A stretch of 64,000 bases of DNA from Gemmiger sp. An87 (GCF_002159185.1 NZ_NFHD01000006.1:1-64000), one strand, 5' to 3'. Positions 1 to 8,174 are shown, counted from the first letter of the stretch. Numbers and translations are program-made. The notes: generated by a model from the sequence alone, not told the origin.

Positions 1-17
1 TCTCGCAAAGTTCTTTT

Positions 18-23
18 TGTCAA
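18..23 (-). promoter_or_regulatory. Candidate -35 box at the left edge of the window
   Basis: The minus strand reads TTGACA here, followed by exactly 17 bases to the window edge, so the matching -10 box would lie just outside. An AT-rich tract with the palindrome TGAAATATTTTTTCA (33-47) lies immediately upstream. With the promoter at 87-115 this could be a tandem promoter pair for a strongly expressed minus-strand gene to the left, but that gene is not visible. Confidence 0.45.
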
Positions 24-86
24 GCACTTTTTTGAAATATTTTTTCAAGCTCTTTCGAGCGGCTTGCCGTTTTTGACGGCTCAGTT

Positions 87-115
87 ATAATACCACACCT
101 GTTTTCAAAATGCAA
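87..115 (-). promoter_or_regulatory. Candidate sigma-A promoter firing leftward out of the window
   Basis: On the minus strand TTGCAT (110-115) and TATTAT (87-92) are separated by 17 bases. The promoter lies downstream of the sigF terminator and points to an unseen gene left of the window. It may form a tandem pair with the -35 box at 18-23. Confidence 0.5.
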
Positions 116-131
116 GCATTTTCGCCAAAAA

Positions 132-173
132 AATTCAAAAAATTTCAGGAGGTCATCCAAAGCCTCCTGAAAC
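132..173 (-). terminator. Rho-independent terminator of the spoIIA operon
   Basis: On the minus strand the arms TTTCAGGAGG and CCTCCTGAAA form a stem with a 10-base loop, directly after the sigF stop codon. A run of T residues follows (TTTTTTGAATTTTTTT). Confidence 0.85.
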
Positions 174-175
174 CC

Positions 176-850
176 TTATTCCTGCAACAGCTGCCCCCGA
201 AGATTCTGCAATATCTTCCGCTCCCTGCGGGAGATCTGTACCTGGGTGGTGCCCAGTACCTTTGCAGTCTCGCTCTGAGTCTTGCCGGAGAAAAACCGCA
301 GAAAAATCAGCTGCCGGTCCTGGGGCGGTAGAGTAGCCAGCACCTCCTGCAGGCTGATGCGATCCGCCAGCTCCTCCTCCGGGGATTCCACCGGGATATC
401 CACCTCCCGGCCGCCCTCCTCTTCCGCCGCCGGGGTGAGCGAAAGCGCAGGCTGGCTGGCACGGATGGCCAGGGCCACCTGCTCCGGCTTTGCCTGCACC
501 GCCTGTGCCAGCTGGCTCACGCTGGGCTCGCAGCCGTTCTGCTTGATCATCTGCTCCCGGGCTGCGCTTACCCGAAGGCCCAGTTCCTTGAGCGAACGGC
601 TCACCTTAACGGTTCCCCCATCCCGGAAGAGCTTTTTGATCTCACCCAGAATCACCGGCACCGCATAGGTGGAAAACTGCACCCCGCGCTCCTGGTCAAA
701 TCCGTCGTAGGCCTTGATCAATCCCATGCAGCCCGCAGAATACAGATCGTCGTATTCCACACCCCTGCCCCGGAACCGGCCGGCACAGGCGTGGACCAGC
801 CCCAGATTGTTTTCAATGAATTCCTCCCGTGGTCCAAGTGTTGTGGGCAT
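176..850 (-). CDS. sigF: Sporulation RNA polymerase sigma factor SigF (spoIIAC)
   Basis: This 224-residue protein is a group 3 sigma-70 factor. Region 2 contains the segment YDDLYSAGCMGLIKAYDGFD near residues 33-52 and the FSTYAVPVILGEIKK stretch typical of SigF and SigG. Regions 3 and 4 follow, with a C-terminal helix-turn-helix around TQSETAKVLGTTQVQISRRE. The gene is last in a spoIIAA-spoIIAB-sigF operon, the arrangement known for the forespore-specific sigma factor of endospore formers. In that scheme SpoIIAB holds it inactive and SpoIIAA releases it. The ATG at 850 has a purine-rich site (GGGGAAGGGAAGC) before it. The assignment to SigF rather than SigG rests mainly on operon context. 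Confidence 0.9.
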   Translation of the reverse strand: MPTTLGPREEFIENNLGLVHACAGRFRGRGVEYDDLYSAGCMGLIKAYDGFDQERGVQFSTYAVPVILGEIKKLFRDGGTVKVSRSLKELGLRVSAAREQMIKQNGCEPSVSQLAQAVQAKPEQVALAIRASQPALSLTPAAEEEGGREVDIPVESPEEELADRISLQEVLATLPPQDRQLIFLRFFSGKTQSETAKVLGTTQVQISRRERKILQNLRGQLLQE

Positions 851-892
851 GCTTCCCTTCCCCTTTCTATGATCTTATGTAAAAAAGGGAAA

Positions 893-1327
893 TCATTGCT
901 TGGTGCTCAGGGTCTTGCTCATCACCACCCGGGTGCCCTTGCCAGGCGTGCTTGTCACCCGCACCTTATCCATAAAGCTCTGCATCACCGCGAAGCCCAG
1001 TCCGGCCCGTTCCTCCGGGTTGCCGGTGGTGAACATTGGCTGCATCGCCTTTTCCACGTCCGGAATGCCCACGCCCCGGTCGGTCACCGTAATTTTCACC
1101 AGGCCATCCTCATACAGGGCCGCGGTCAGATACACCAGCCCCACCTGCCGGGGGTAGGCATGGACGATGCAGTTGGTCACCGCCTCGCTCACCGCGGTTT
1201 TCATATCCGCCAGCTCGGGCACGGTGGGGTCCGCCTGAGCCAGAAAGGCCGCCAGCGCTCCCCGGGCAAAGCCCTCGTTCACACTGCGGGAATAAAAGCT
1301 GATCTTCATCAGATTATAGGCTTTCAT
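893..1327 (-). CDS. spoIIAB: Anti-sigma F factor SpoIIAB (GHKL serine kinase)
   Basis: The predicted 144-residue protein has a GHKL ATPase fold. An N-box-like helix (MKTAVSEAVTNCIVHAYP) carries the conserved Glu and Asn. The DRGVGIPD motif matches the G1 box, and AGLGFAVMQSFMDKVRV matches the G2 region. In the known family it binds SigF and also phosphorylates a serine of SpoIIAA. The reading frame extends upstream, but the ATG at 1327 is preferred because AAAGGAG lies eight bases before it and 16 bases separate it from the spoIIAA stop. It sits between spoIIAA and sigF in the canonical order. Confidence 0.92.
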   Translation of the reverse strand: MKAYNLMKISFYSRSVNEGFARGALAAFLAQADPTVPELADMKTAVSEAVTNCIVHAYPRQVGLVYLTAALYEDGLVKITVTDRGVGIPDVEKAMQPMFTTGNPEERAGLGFAVMQSFMDKVRVTSTPGKGTRVVMSKTLSTKQ

Positions 1328-1343
1328 GCTTGCCGCTCCTTTT

Positions 1344-1640
1344 TTATTGATATTCCACACGGGCCAGATCCAGCATCTTCTTGATGGAGTCCGGCGCCTG
1401 CTGCACCACCAGCTGCCCTTCGGTGGCCTGCATCCGCCGGGCCCGGCCCAGAATCAGCCCCACCCCGGAAGAATCCATGAAGGTCACCCCGCCGAAATCC
1501 AGAATCAGCCGGGCGGGCATCCGGGCCGAAAGCTCCGCGTCGATCTGCTGGCGCAGCATCTGGGCGGAATGATGGTCGATCTCGCCGCTCAAGTAGGCCG
1601 CCAGCACATCGTCCGCGCTGGTAAACATCACCTGTGCCAT
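1344..1640 (-). CDS. spoIIAA: Anti-sigma F factor antagonist SpoIIAA (STAS domain)
   Basis: This 98-residue single STAS domain carries the motif FMDSSGVGLILGR, in which the second serine of DSSG is the residue phosphorylated by SpoIIAB in the known system. The unphosphorylated form binds SpoIIAB and frees SigF. The ATG at 1640 is chosen because AAAGGAG precedes it; the frame also runs further upstream through the terminator hairpin, which is unlikely to be translated. No promoter is visible in the roughly 33 bases between that hairpin and the start codon, so transcription may come from folC or further upstream. Confidence 0.92.
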   Translation of the reverse strand: MAQVMFTSADDVLAAYLSGEIDHHSAQMLRQQIDAELSARMPARLILDFGGVTFMDSSGVGLILGRARRMQATEGQLVVQQAPDSIKKMLDLARVEYQ

Positions 1641-1671
1641 TTCCGTTCTCCTTTCACGTCCTTTTGGGGGC

Positions 1672-1716
1672 AAAAAAAGACCCCGTATTCTTGGCACTTA
1701 CCAATATACGGGGTCT
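1672..1716 (-). terminator. Hairpin terminator between folC and spoIIAA
   Basis: On the minus strand the arms AGACCCCGTAT and ATACGGGGTCT are followed by TTTTTTT. It sits 40 bases after folC and leaves little room for a promoter before spoIIAA, so it may act as an attenuator controlling read-through into the spoIIA genes. Confidence 0.85.
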
Positions 1717-1758
1717 TGGGTGAATATTTTGCCGCAACCCGTCAGCTGCGGTGAATTT

Positions 1759-3036
1759 TTAAGTAAGCCGCTTCAGCAGCTCTGGCCGGGCCTGGGCCGC
1801 CAGATACAGCGAGCCGCACACCACCGCGCCATTTGCATGGGCCAGTGCCTCATCCAGCGCCTGGTCCAGGTCCGCACAGGCGGTCACCTTTACTTTGGGA
1901 GCCACGGTGTGGGCCAGCTCCGCCAGCTCCTGGGCCTCCATCGCCCGGGGGCAGGGCGGGGTTACGGTATAAATGATGTCAAAGCAGGGAGCCAGCGCCT
2001 CCAGGATTTGAGCGGCTGCCTTGTCCGCCAGAACGCCCAGCACCGCCGCCGGCTTCTTTTTGGTATGGGTGCGCAGCACGCCCGCCAGGGCCTTGGCCCC
2101 CGCCGGGTTATGGCAGCCGTCCAGAATCACCAGCGGCTCTCGGCGCAGTACCTCGATGCGTGCCGGGAACCGGGCGGTCTCCAGACCGCTCAGAATGGCT
2201 TCATCGGAAATCTCGTAACCCTTGCGCCACAAGGCCAGGGCGATCTCCACCGCCATGGCCGCATTGCAGCTCTGGTGTGCGCCCAGGAAGGGCAGCTCCA
2301 CCTCATAGCCGCCATAGGAGAAGGGATTGGTCAGCGGCTGGGGCTGGTCGGGCAGGTTCAGATCCTCCGGCTGGGGCTGCACCAGCTCCGCCTTCTGGCG
2401 GATACACTCCGCCACGATGGCCTGCTGAGCCTCCGGGTCCTGCAGCGGATAGCAAACCACCGTGCAGCCGGGCTTGATGATGCCTGCCTTTTCCTGAGCG
2501 ATGGCTTCCAGCGTATCGCCCAGCACCTCGGTGTGGTCCAGGTCGATGCGGGTGATGGCTGCCACCAGGGTGTTGTCCACCCCGTTGCTGGCATCATTTT
2601 TTCCACCCACACCAGTCTCCAATACCGCCAGATCGCACTGCTCCTGATAGAACCAGAGCAGCGCCGCTGCGGTGACCGCGGTGAACTGCACCGGCTCCTC
2701 GTCCAGCTGCGCGGCGGCGGCACGCACCTGGCCCGCCACCTGTTCCAGCGTATCCGCCGGAATCATCTCACCGTTGATCTGCATCCGCTCCCGGAAGTCC
2801 AGCACATAGGGTGAGATGGTGAGCCCGGTCTTATACCCGGCTTCTTTTAAAATATTAGCCGTCAGGGTGGACACGGTACCCTTGCCGTTGGTACCCGCCA
2901 CATGTACAAAATCCAGATAATTCTGCGGGTCGCCCAGCTTGGTCAGCAGCTGTCGCATCCCCTCCACCCCGGGTTTGCCGTTGGTGCGGGGCAGGCTTTG
3001 CAGCCACTCAGTATTCGATTTCGATGCTGGTGTCAT
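1759..3036 (-). CDS. folC: Bifunctional folylpolyglutamate synthase / dihydrofolate synthase
   Basis: This 425-residue Mur-ligase family enzyme adds glutamate to folates and, in many bacteria, also to dihydropteroate. The ATP-binding loop is HVAGTNGKGTVS near residues 45-56. The FTAVTAAALLWF segment follows, then LETGVGGKNDASN and the HTEVLGDTLEAIAQEKAGIIKPG block typical of FolC, and a C-terminal domain with ILDGCHNPAGAKAL. The ATG at 3036 is preferred over an upstream in-frame start because AGGAGG lies 12 bases before it. The gene overlaps the upstream VanZ-like gene by 29 bases. The glycine-rich loop of the DNATNA type reads KNDASN here. Confidence 0.93.
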   Translation of the reverse strand: MTPASKSNTEWLQSLPRTNGKPGVEGMRQLLTKLGDPQNYLDFVHVAGTNGKGTVSTLTANILKEAGYKTGLTISPYVLDFRERMQINGEMIPADTLEQVAGQVRAAAAQLDEEPVQFTAVTAAALLWFYQEQCDLAVLETGVGGKNDASNGVDNTLVAAITRIDLDHTEVLGDTLEAIAQEKAGIIKPGCTVVCYPLQDPEAQQAIVAECIRQKAELVQPQPEDLNLPDQPQPLTNPFSYGGYEVELPFLGAHQSCNAAMAVEIALALWRKGYEISDEAILSGLETARFPARIEVLRREPLVILDGCHNPAGAKALAGVLRTHTKKKPAAVLGVLADKAAAQILEALAPCFDIIYTVTPPCPRAMEAQELAELAHTVAPKVKVTACADLDQALDEALAHANGAVVCGSLYLAAQARPELLKRLT

Positions 3037-3769
3037 AGCTTTCCTCTTCCTCCTCTTTCTGCTGCGGGACAACCGGCTCCCACTGAGGCTGCGGCTCCGG
3101 GACGCGCCGGGCAGCCTGACGGGCCGGGCGTGCGGGCGGCTGGTACTGAGGCTGAGGCTCCTCCTCCCATTCCTCTTCCGGGTCCTCGTCCCACTGCTCC
3201 TGGGGCTGAGGCGCCGGGCTGGGTGCAGGGCGCTTTTTTGCCGGGCGAGGCTGGGGCTCCGGCTCCATCAGCTCCCGGTCATCGTGCCGGTGCACAAACA
3301 GGATCACACACATGCGGCAGAACATCAGAATCAGCAGCGCTACAAACAACCCCACCAGGAAACCGGCAAAGTCGATCCACACATCCTTCACGCTGGAACC
3401 CCGGCCATCCACAAAGATCTGGATGGTCTCGTCGGTTACGGCAGTGCCCAGGCCCAGAAACAGCGGCCAGCTCACATGCTTGATGAAGTGACGGGTGTAC
3501 ACCCGCAGGCAGAGCATGAACCAAAAGCCCATCATCATAAACTCTGTGAAATGGGCCATCTTGCGGATCACATGAAGGCTGAAGGGGCCAAGGCCCACGG
3601 TACCGGCTACCTCGTTGACCACCTGCTGCACCTGCTCGCTGCGCAGGCTGGACTGCTCTGCGATCTGCAGAGAGTTCTGAAAAATGAACACTACGCTGTA
3701 GATCAGACAGGCAGTGAAAAGGATTCGAAAAAAGATTGTAAACGGGCTCGTTCGTTTTTTCTGATACAA
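3008..3769 (-). CDS. VanZ-like membrane protein with acidic/proline-rich tail
   Basis: This 253-residue protein has about four membrane segments and the VanZ-family signatures HFTEFMMMGFWFML and TDETIQIFVDGRGSSVKDVWIDFAG. VanZ proteins are associated with low-level teicoplanin resistance in one transposon, but most chromosomal homologues have no proven role. The last 80 residues form a cytoplasmic tail rich in Pro, Gln, Glu and Arg with no recognised domain. The start is a TTG at 3769, chosen because AGGAGG lies nine bases upstream; the longer frame would run back through the valS terminator. The Glu-rich C-terminus (KEEEEES) is encoded by the same bases that give folC its ribosome binding site. 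Confidence 0.8.
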   Translation of the reverse strand: MYQKKRTSPFTIFFRILFTACLIYSVVFIFQNSLQIAEQSSLRSEQVQQVVNEVAGTVGLGPFSLHVIRKMAHFTEFMMMGFWFMLCLRVYTRHFIKHVSWPLFLGLGTAVTDETIQIFVDGRGSSVKDVWIDFAGFLVGLFVALLILMFCRMCVILFVHRHDDRELMEPEPQPRPAKKRPAPSPAPQPQEQWDEDPEEEWEEEPQPQYQPPARPARQAARRVPEPQPQWEPVVPQQKEEEEESYDTSIEIEY

Positions 3770-3827
3770 AAATCCACCCCTCCTAATGATTATCATACAC
3801 ACAATACTTTCCCTTGTGTCTTCCGCC

Positions 3828-3833
3828 ATTATA
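3828..3833 (-). promoter_or_regulatory. Candidate extended -10 promoter for the VanZ-like gene and folC
   Basis: The minus strand has TGCTATAAT, an extended -10 box, about 60 bases before the TTG start at 3769. No good -35 box is present at the usual distance (ATTCCA). Confidence 0.45.
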
Positions 3834-3880
3834 GCACATCTGTCAAACCCTGGAATATCCCGGGTCCTGTCTGTTATACG

Positions 3881-3919
3881 AAAAAAGGGCCCGGTTTGCT
3901 GCAAACCGGGCTCCTTTTT
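3881..3919 (-). terminator. Rho-independent terminator of valS
   Basis: The arms GAGCCCGGTTTG and CAAACCGGGCCC form a strong stem, followed on the minus strand by TTTTTT. It lies about 35 bases after the valS stop. Confidence 0.9.
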
Positions 3920-3951
3920 CATGGATTTTTTACAATTATTCCGGGAATTTC

Positions 3952-6579
3952 TCAGCCCAGAGCCGCGATGGACTCCTCCACGCGGGCCAGCTTTTCCTGG
4001 GCGCGGGCCAGCTTCTGGCGGATCTCCTCCACCACGTTGGCGGGCGCCTTGTTCACAAAGCCCTCGTTGCTCAGCTGACGGCTGAACATGCCGATCTCCT
4101 TCTCAGCACCGGCCTTCTCCTTGTTCAGGCGGGCCAGCTCCTTCTCCCGGTCGATCAGCTCCATCATGGGGATGAAGCCGCGGGCCGCATGGGTGATGAC
4201 CTGCACCATGCCGGCGGTGTCGCCGGTGTACTTCTCGGTGAGGGTCACATCGGTGGCGAAGGCGAACTTGGCCAGATAATCACCGCCACGGCGGAAGGCC
4301 TCGGTCTCACTGGTCTCGATGATCATGCTGCTGCGCTTGGCAGGATGCACGTTCATCTCGGCACGGATGGTACGAACCGCCTTGATGTAGTCCATCAGCT
4401 TCTCAAAGTCGGCTTCCTCGGCAGCGTAGTTCAGCTCCTCGGTGAATACCGGCCACTGCTCGGTCATGATGGTCTCGCTGGTGCCGGGCAGAGCGCGGTA
4501 GATCTCCTCAGTGATGAAGGGCATGAAGGGATGCAGCAGCTTCAGCGCCTGGGTCAGCACGTACACCAGCACCTTGCGGGCGTTGTCGGCCTCCTCGGGA
4601 TCGGTGGAGTTCAGGCGAACCTTGGCGATCTCGATGTACCAGTCGCAGTAAACCTCCCAGATGAAGTCCTGCACCTTCTGGGCAGCCAGGCCCAGCTCGA
4701 ACTTATCCAGATTGTCGGTGACGGTGCGGGCCAGGTTGTTCAGGGTGGACAGAATCCACTTGTCGCTCAGGTCCAGCTTATCCGCAGCGGGCAGACCGGC
4801 CTGGAAGTCCTCAGGCAGGTTCATCATCACGAAGCGGGTGGCGTTCCACAGCTTGTTGGCGAAGTTCCGGCTGGCCTTGATCTTCTCGTCGGAAAAGCGC
4901 ATGTCGTTGCCGGGGGTGGAGCCCAGAACCAGGGTCAGACGCAGGGCGTCGGCGCCGTACTGGGCAATGATCTCCAGCGGGTCGATACCGTTGCCCAGGC
5001 TCTTGGACATCTTGCGGCCCTGAGCATCGCGCACCAGACCGTGGATCAGCACGGTGTCGAAGGGCACCTTGCCGGTGTACTCCAGGCCGGAGAAGATCAT
5101 ACGGCTCACCCAGAAGGTGATGATGTCGTAGCCGGTGACCAGGGTGTTGGTGGGATAGAAGTAATCCAGGTCCTCGGTCTTGTCCGGCCAGCCCAGGGTG
5201 CTGAAGGGCCACAGGGCGCTGGAGAACCAGGTGTCCAGGGTATCCTCATCCTGACGCAGGGCACCGCCGCACTTGGGGCAGGTGGTCATGGGCTCATCGC
5301 TCACATGCACCTCGCCGCAGGCGTCGCAGTAGTAGGCGGGAATCCGATGGCCCCACCACAGCTGACGGCTGATGCACCAGTCGCGGGTGTTTTCCATCCA
5401 GTGGTAGTACTGTTTGTCAAAGCGCTCGGGCACGAACTTGATACGGCCGTCCCGCACCGCGTCGATGGCCGGACCGGCCAGGGGCACCATGCGCACGAAC
5501 CACTGCTTGGAAACCATGGGCTCGATGGTGGTGCCGCAGCGGTAGCAGGTGCCAACGTTGTGGGCGTGGGGCTCGATCTTCTCCAGATAGCCGCCCGCCT
5601 CCAGATCGGCCACGATGGCCTTGCGGGCCTCGTAGCGGTCCATACCGGCATACTTGCCGCAGTCGGCGGTCATGTGGGCGGTCTCGTCCAGCACCTTCAC
5701 GATGGGCAGGTTGTGGCGCTGGCCTACCTCGAAGTCGTTGGGGTCATGGGCGGGGGTGATCTTCACCACGCCGGTGCCGAACTCCATGTCCACATAGGTA
5801 TCGGTAACGATGGGGATCTCCTTGTTCAGCAGGGGCAGCAGCACCTTCTTGCCATGCAGGTGCTTGTAGCGCTCGTCATCCGGATGGATGGCCACGGCGG
5901 TATCACCCAGCATGGTCTCGGGACGGGTGGTGGCCAGAACCAGGAACTCGTCGGTGCCCACAATGGGGTACTTCAGGTGCCAGAAGCTGCCCTCCTGGTC
6001 CTCATACTCCACCTCAGCATCGGAGATGCTGGTCTTGCAGTGGGGGCACCAGTTGATGATGCGCTCGCCGCGGTAGATCAGGTCCTTGTCGTACAGATAC
6101 TTGAAGACCTTCAGCACAGCCTTGCTGCAGCCCTCGTCCATGGTGAAACGCTCGCGGTCCCAGTCGCAGGAGCAGCCCAGCTTTTTCAGCTGGCTCACAA
6201 TGCGGTCGCCGTACTGGTTCTTCCAGGCCCAGGCGCGCTCCAGGAAGCCCTCGCGGCCCAGCATCTCCTTGGTCAGGCCCTCTTCCTTCATCTTGGCCAC
6301 AACCTTGGCCTCGGTGGCAATGGAGGCGTGGTCGGTGCCGGGCACCCACAGGGCGGCATAGCCCTGCATGCGCTTGTAGCGGATCAGAATATCCTGCCAG
6401 GTCTCGTCCATGGCATGGCCCATGTGCAGCTGGCCGGTCACGTTCGGCGGCGGCATCACGATGGTGTAGGGCTTTTTGTTCTTATCCGCCTTGGTGTGGA
6501 AGTAGCCGCCATTCAGCCAGAAGGCATAAATGTCGTCTTCCACGCGGGCGGGATCATACAATTTTTCCAGTTCTTTCAT
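3952..6579 (-). CDS. valS: Valine--tRNA ligase
   Basis: This 875-residue class I synthetase charges tRNA-Val. The HIGH motif appears as PPPNVTGQLHMGHAMD near residues 44-59 and the KMSKS motif as GRKMSKSLGNGIDP. Between them lie the editing domain (TTRPETMLGDTAVAIHP) and two Cys-x2-Cys zinc-like knots (CPHCKT, CPKCGG). The C-terminal coiled-coil characteristic of ValRS (residues about 815-875) ends the protein. Length is normal for the family. The ATG at 6579 follows AGGAGGG by eight bases; the open frame continues upstream only because it reads through the T-box leader. Expression is expected to be induced by uncharged tRNA-Val. Confidence 0.97.
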   Translation of the reverse strand: MKELEKLYDPARVEDDIYAFWLNGGYFHTKADKNKKPYTIVMPPPNVTGQLHMGHAMDETWQDILIRYKRMQGYAALWVPGTDHASIATEAKVVAKMKEEGLTKEMLGREGFLERAWAWKNQYGDRIVSQLKKLGCSCDWDRERFTMDEGCSKAVLKVFKYLYDKDLIYRGERIINWCPHCKTSISDAEVEYEDQEGSFWHLKYPIVGTDEFLVLATTRPETMLGDTAVAIHPDDERYKHLHGKKVLLPLLNKEIPIVTDTYVDMEFGTGVVKITPAHDPNDFEVGQRHNLPIVKVLDETAHMTADCGKYAGMDRYEARKAIVADLEAGGYLEKIEPHAHNVGTCYRCGTTIEPMVSKQWFVRMVPLAGPAIDAVRDGRIKFVPERFDKQYYHWMENTRDWCISRQLWWGHRIPAYYCDACGEVHVSDEPMTTCPKCGGALRQDEDTLDTWFSSALWPFSTLGWPDKTEDLDYFYPTNTLVTGYDIITFWVSRMIFSGLEYTGKVPFDTVLIHGLVRDAQGRKMSKSLGNGIDPLEIIAQYGADALRLTLVLGSTPGNDMRFSDEKIKASRNFANKLWNATRFVMMNLPEDFQAGLPAADKLDLSDKWILSTLNNLARTVTDNLDKFELGLAAQKVQDFIWEVYCDWYIEIAKVRLNSTDPEEADNARKVLVYVLTQALKLLHPFMPFITEEIYRALPGTSETIMTEQWPVFTEELNYAAEEADFEKLMDYIKAVRTIRAEMNVHPAKRSSMIIETSETEAFRRGGDYLAKFAFATDVTLTEKYTGDTAGMVQVITHAARGFIPMMELIDREKELARLNKEKAGAEKEIGMFSRQLSNEGFVNKAPANVVEEIRQKLARAQEKLARVEESIAALG

Positions 6580-6879
6580 TGATTTTCCCTCCTGTTTCGG
6601 TTGCTGCCAGGGCAAACAAAGAGGCCGCCCCAGGCGTGTGTTCACACTTGGGACGGCCTGTACAAAACAATACAATACCGCGGTACCACCCAAATTGCCG
6701 CCGGAAACCGCCAGCCACTCGGAGCCCTTAACGCGGGCGGCACGGGCAGAGGCTACTGAAGGTTCACCCCGCCTGCTCAAAAGCGACAGCACCCGGCGCG
6801 TTCTGCCGGGCTTTCACCTGCCCCCGGCTCTCTTTTCCAAAACGCATTGCCGTGCGCCCTCTTTTTCAGCGCATTTGTA
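6580..6879 (-). ncRNA. T-box leader riboswitch of valS
   Basis: The minus strand carries the T-box signature GGGTGGTACCGCGG at 6677-6690, which pairs with the acceptor end of uncharged tRNA. A terminator hairpin follows, with arms AGGCCGTCCCA and TGGGGCGGCCT (6623-6661). The leader is about 300 bases long, normal for the class, and lies directly before valS. I did not assign the specifier codon; a valine codon is expected in the stem I loop. Confidence 0.93.
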
Positions 6880-6885
6880 ATAATG

Positions 6886-6914
6886 ATTATAGCAACATCC
6901 GGCCGCCGCGTCAA
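6886..6914 (-). promoter_or_regulatory. Promoter of the valS T-box transcript
   Basis: On the minus strand TTGACG (6909-6914) and TATAAT (6886-6891) are separated by 17 bases. This near-consensus promoter lies just upstream of the leader. Confidence 0.85.
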
Positions 6915-6935
6915 TCACTGCAGCGCAAGAGCCGG

Positions 6936-8012
6936 TCAGCCCAGAGAAATGCCCATGCGGCGGGCGACCTCCAGCATGCCGTGACCGTCCGGAACCAGAC
7001 GGCTCTTACCGGCGATCTCCTCCAGCGGGTTCTCGGTGACGTGGTTGTTGCGCATGGCAACGGTCACGCCGTACTTCTCGTGCTCCACCAGCTTGGCGGC
7101 GTAGGTGCCGAACTGGGTAGCCAGCACGCGGTCATAGGCAGAAGGCGAACCGCCCCGCTGCATGTGGCCGGGCACGCAGACGCGGGTCTCGAAGCCGGTC
7201 ATCTTCTCGATCTGGGCCGCGATGCGGTTGGTGGCAGTGGTGTAGCCCTGCTCCTTGCGGCGGGCGGCACGCTCCTTCTTCTTCATGCGGGCTTCCTCGT
7301 TGTCGAAGGCGCCCTCAGCCACCGCCAGGATGGAGAAGGTCTTGCCCTGAGAGGCACGGCGCTCCACGGCAGCGCATACATTATCAATGTTATAGGGCAT
7401 TTCGGGGATCAGGATGATGTCCGCGCCGCCGGCCACGCCTGCATACAGGGTCAGCCAGCCGGCCTTGTTGCCCATCAGCTCCACCACCATGCAGCGGCGA
7501 TGGCTGGAAGCGGTGGTGTGGATGCGGTCGATCACCTCGGTGGCGATGTCCACCGCGGTATGGAAACCGAAGGTCACGTCGGTGCCGTAGATGTCGTTGT
7601 CGATGGTCTTGGGAAGGCCGATCACGTTCAGGCCCTCCTGGGCCAGCAGGTTGGCGGTTTTATGGGTGCCGTTGCCGCCCAGGCAGAGCAGGCAGTCCAG
7701 CTTCATTTCCTCGTAGTTCTTCTTCATGGCGGCCACCTTGTCCACCTGGTCCTCACCGATGACCCGCATCAGCTTGAAGGGGGTGCGCTTGGTGCCCAGA
7801 ATGGTGCCGCCCATGGTCAGGATACCGGAAAACTCCTCCGGCTCCATCTCACGCCACTGGCCGTTGATCAGGCCGGAGTAACCGTTGGTGATGCCCACGA
7901 TCTGCACATCTTCTCCCATGCGCTGATACAGCGCCTTCGCCACGCCGCGAATGGTGGCGTTCAGGCCGGGGCAGTCGCCGCCGGACGTAAGGATACCAAT
8001 CCGTTTTTTCAT
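6936..8012 (-). CDS. pfkA: 6-phosphofructokinase
   Basis: This 358-residue phosphofructokinase phosphorylates fructose 6-phosphate in glycolysis. The N-terminal GGDCPGLNATIRG loop, PKTIDNDI and the C-terminal VCVPGHMQRGGSPSAYDR segment are visible. The phosphoryl-donor motif reads GGNGT at 112-116 where the E. coli enzyme has GGDGS. The residue before TIDND is Lys135, as in PPi-dependent and plant-type enzymes, while the Gly of GGNG is the ATP-type residue. ATP is therefore the likelier donor, but this is inferred. The ATG at 8012 has GGAGG upstream. The gene is monocistronic, with its own promoter (8102-8129). Confidence 0.93.
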   Translation of the reverse strand: MKKRIGILTSGGDCPGLNATIRGVAKALYQRMGEDVQIVGITNGYSGLINGQWREMEPEEFSGILTMGGTILGTKRTPFKLMRVIGEDQVDKVAAMKKNYEEMKLDCLLCLGGNGTHKTANLLAQEGLNVIGLPKTIDNDIYGTDVTFGFHTAVDIATEVIDRIHTTASSHRRCMVVELMGNKAGWLTLYAGVAGGADIILIPEMPYNIDNVCAAVERRASQGKTFSILAVAEGAFDNEEARMKKKERAARRKEQGYTTATNRIAAQIEKMTGFETRVCVPGHMQRGGSPSAYDRVLATQFGTYAAKLVEHEKYGVTVAMRNNHVTENPLEEIAGKSRLVPDGHGMLEVARRMGISLG

Positions 8013-8101
8013 AGTTCCAATTCCTCCCTCACAGCCCGGCCGAACCGCCGGGAGCAGCCTTTGACTCGGTGTCAAAAACTGCATACATTTTCTTTTTTTA
8101 G

Positions 8102-8129
8102 AGTATCGCCCTTTTTGGTGGTTTGTCAA
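8102..8129 (-). promoter_or_regulatory. Promoter of pfkA
   Basis: The minus strand has TTGACA (8124-8129) and GATACT (8102-8107) with a 16-base spacer. It is divergent from the tRNA promoter at 8175-8202. Confidence 0.65.
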
Positions 8130-8174
8130 TCTTTTTTGCGGAAAAAGAACCGTAAAAAAATTGAAAAAAAGTGG

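Noticed and set aside
3008-3769. A glycopeptide resistance determinant
   Set aside because: Only a VanZ-like domain is present. No vanHAX, vanR or vanS genes are nearby, and VanZ-family proteins are common in susceptible Firmicutes.
4189-6582. A 797-codon open frame on the plus strand opposite valS
   Set aside because: Its His/Gly/Leu/Val-rich composition is the mirror of GC-rich codon use in valS, there is no ribosome binding site, and valS is unmistakable.
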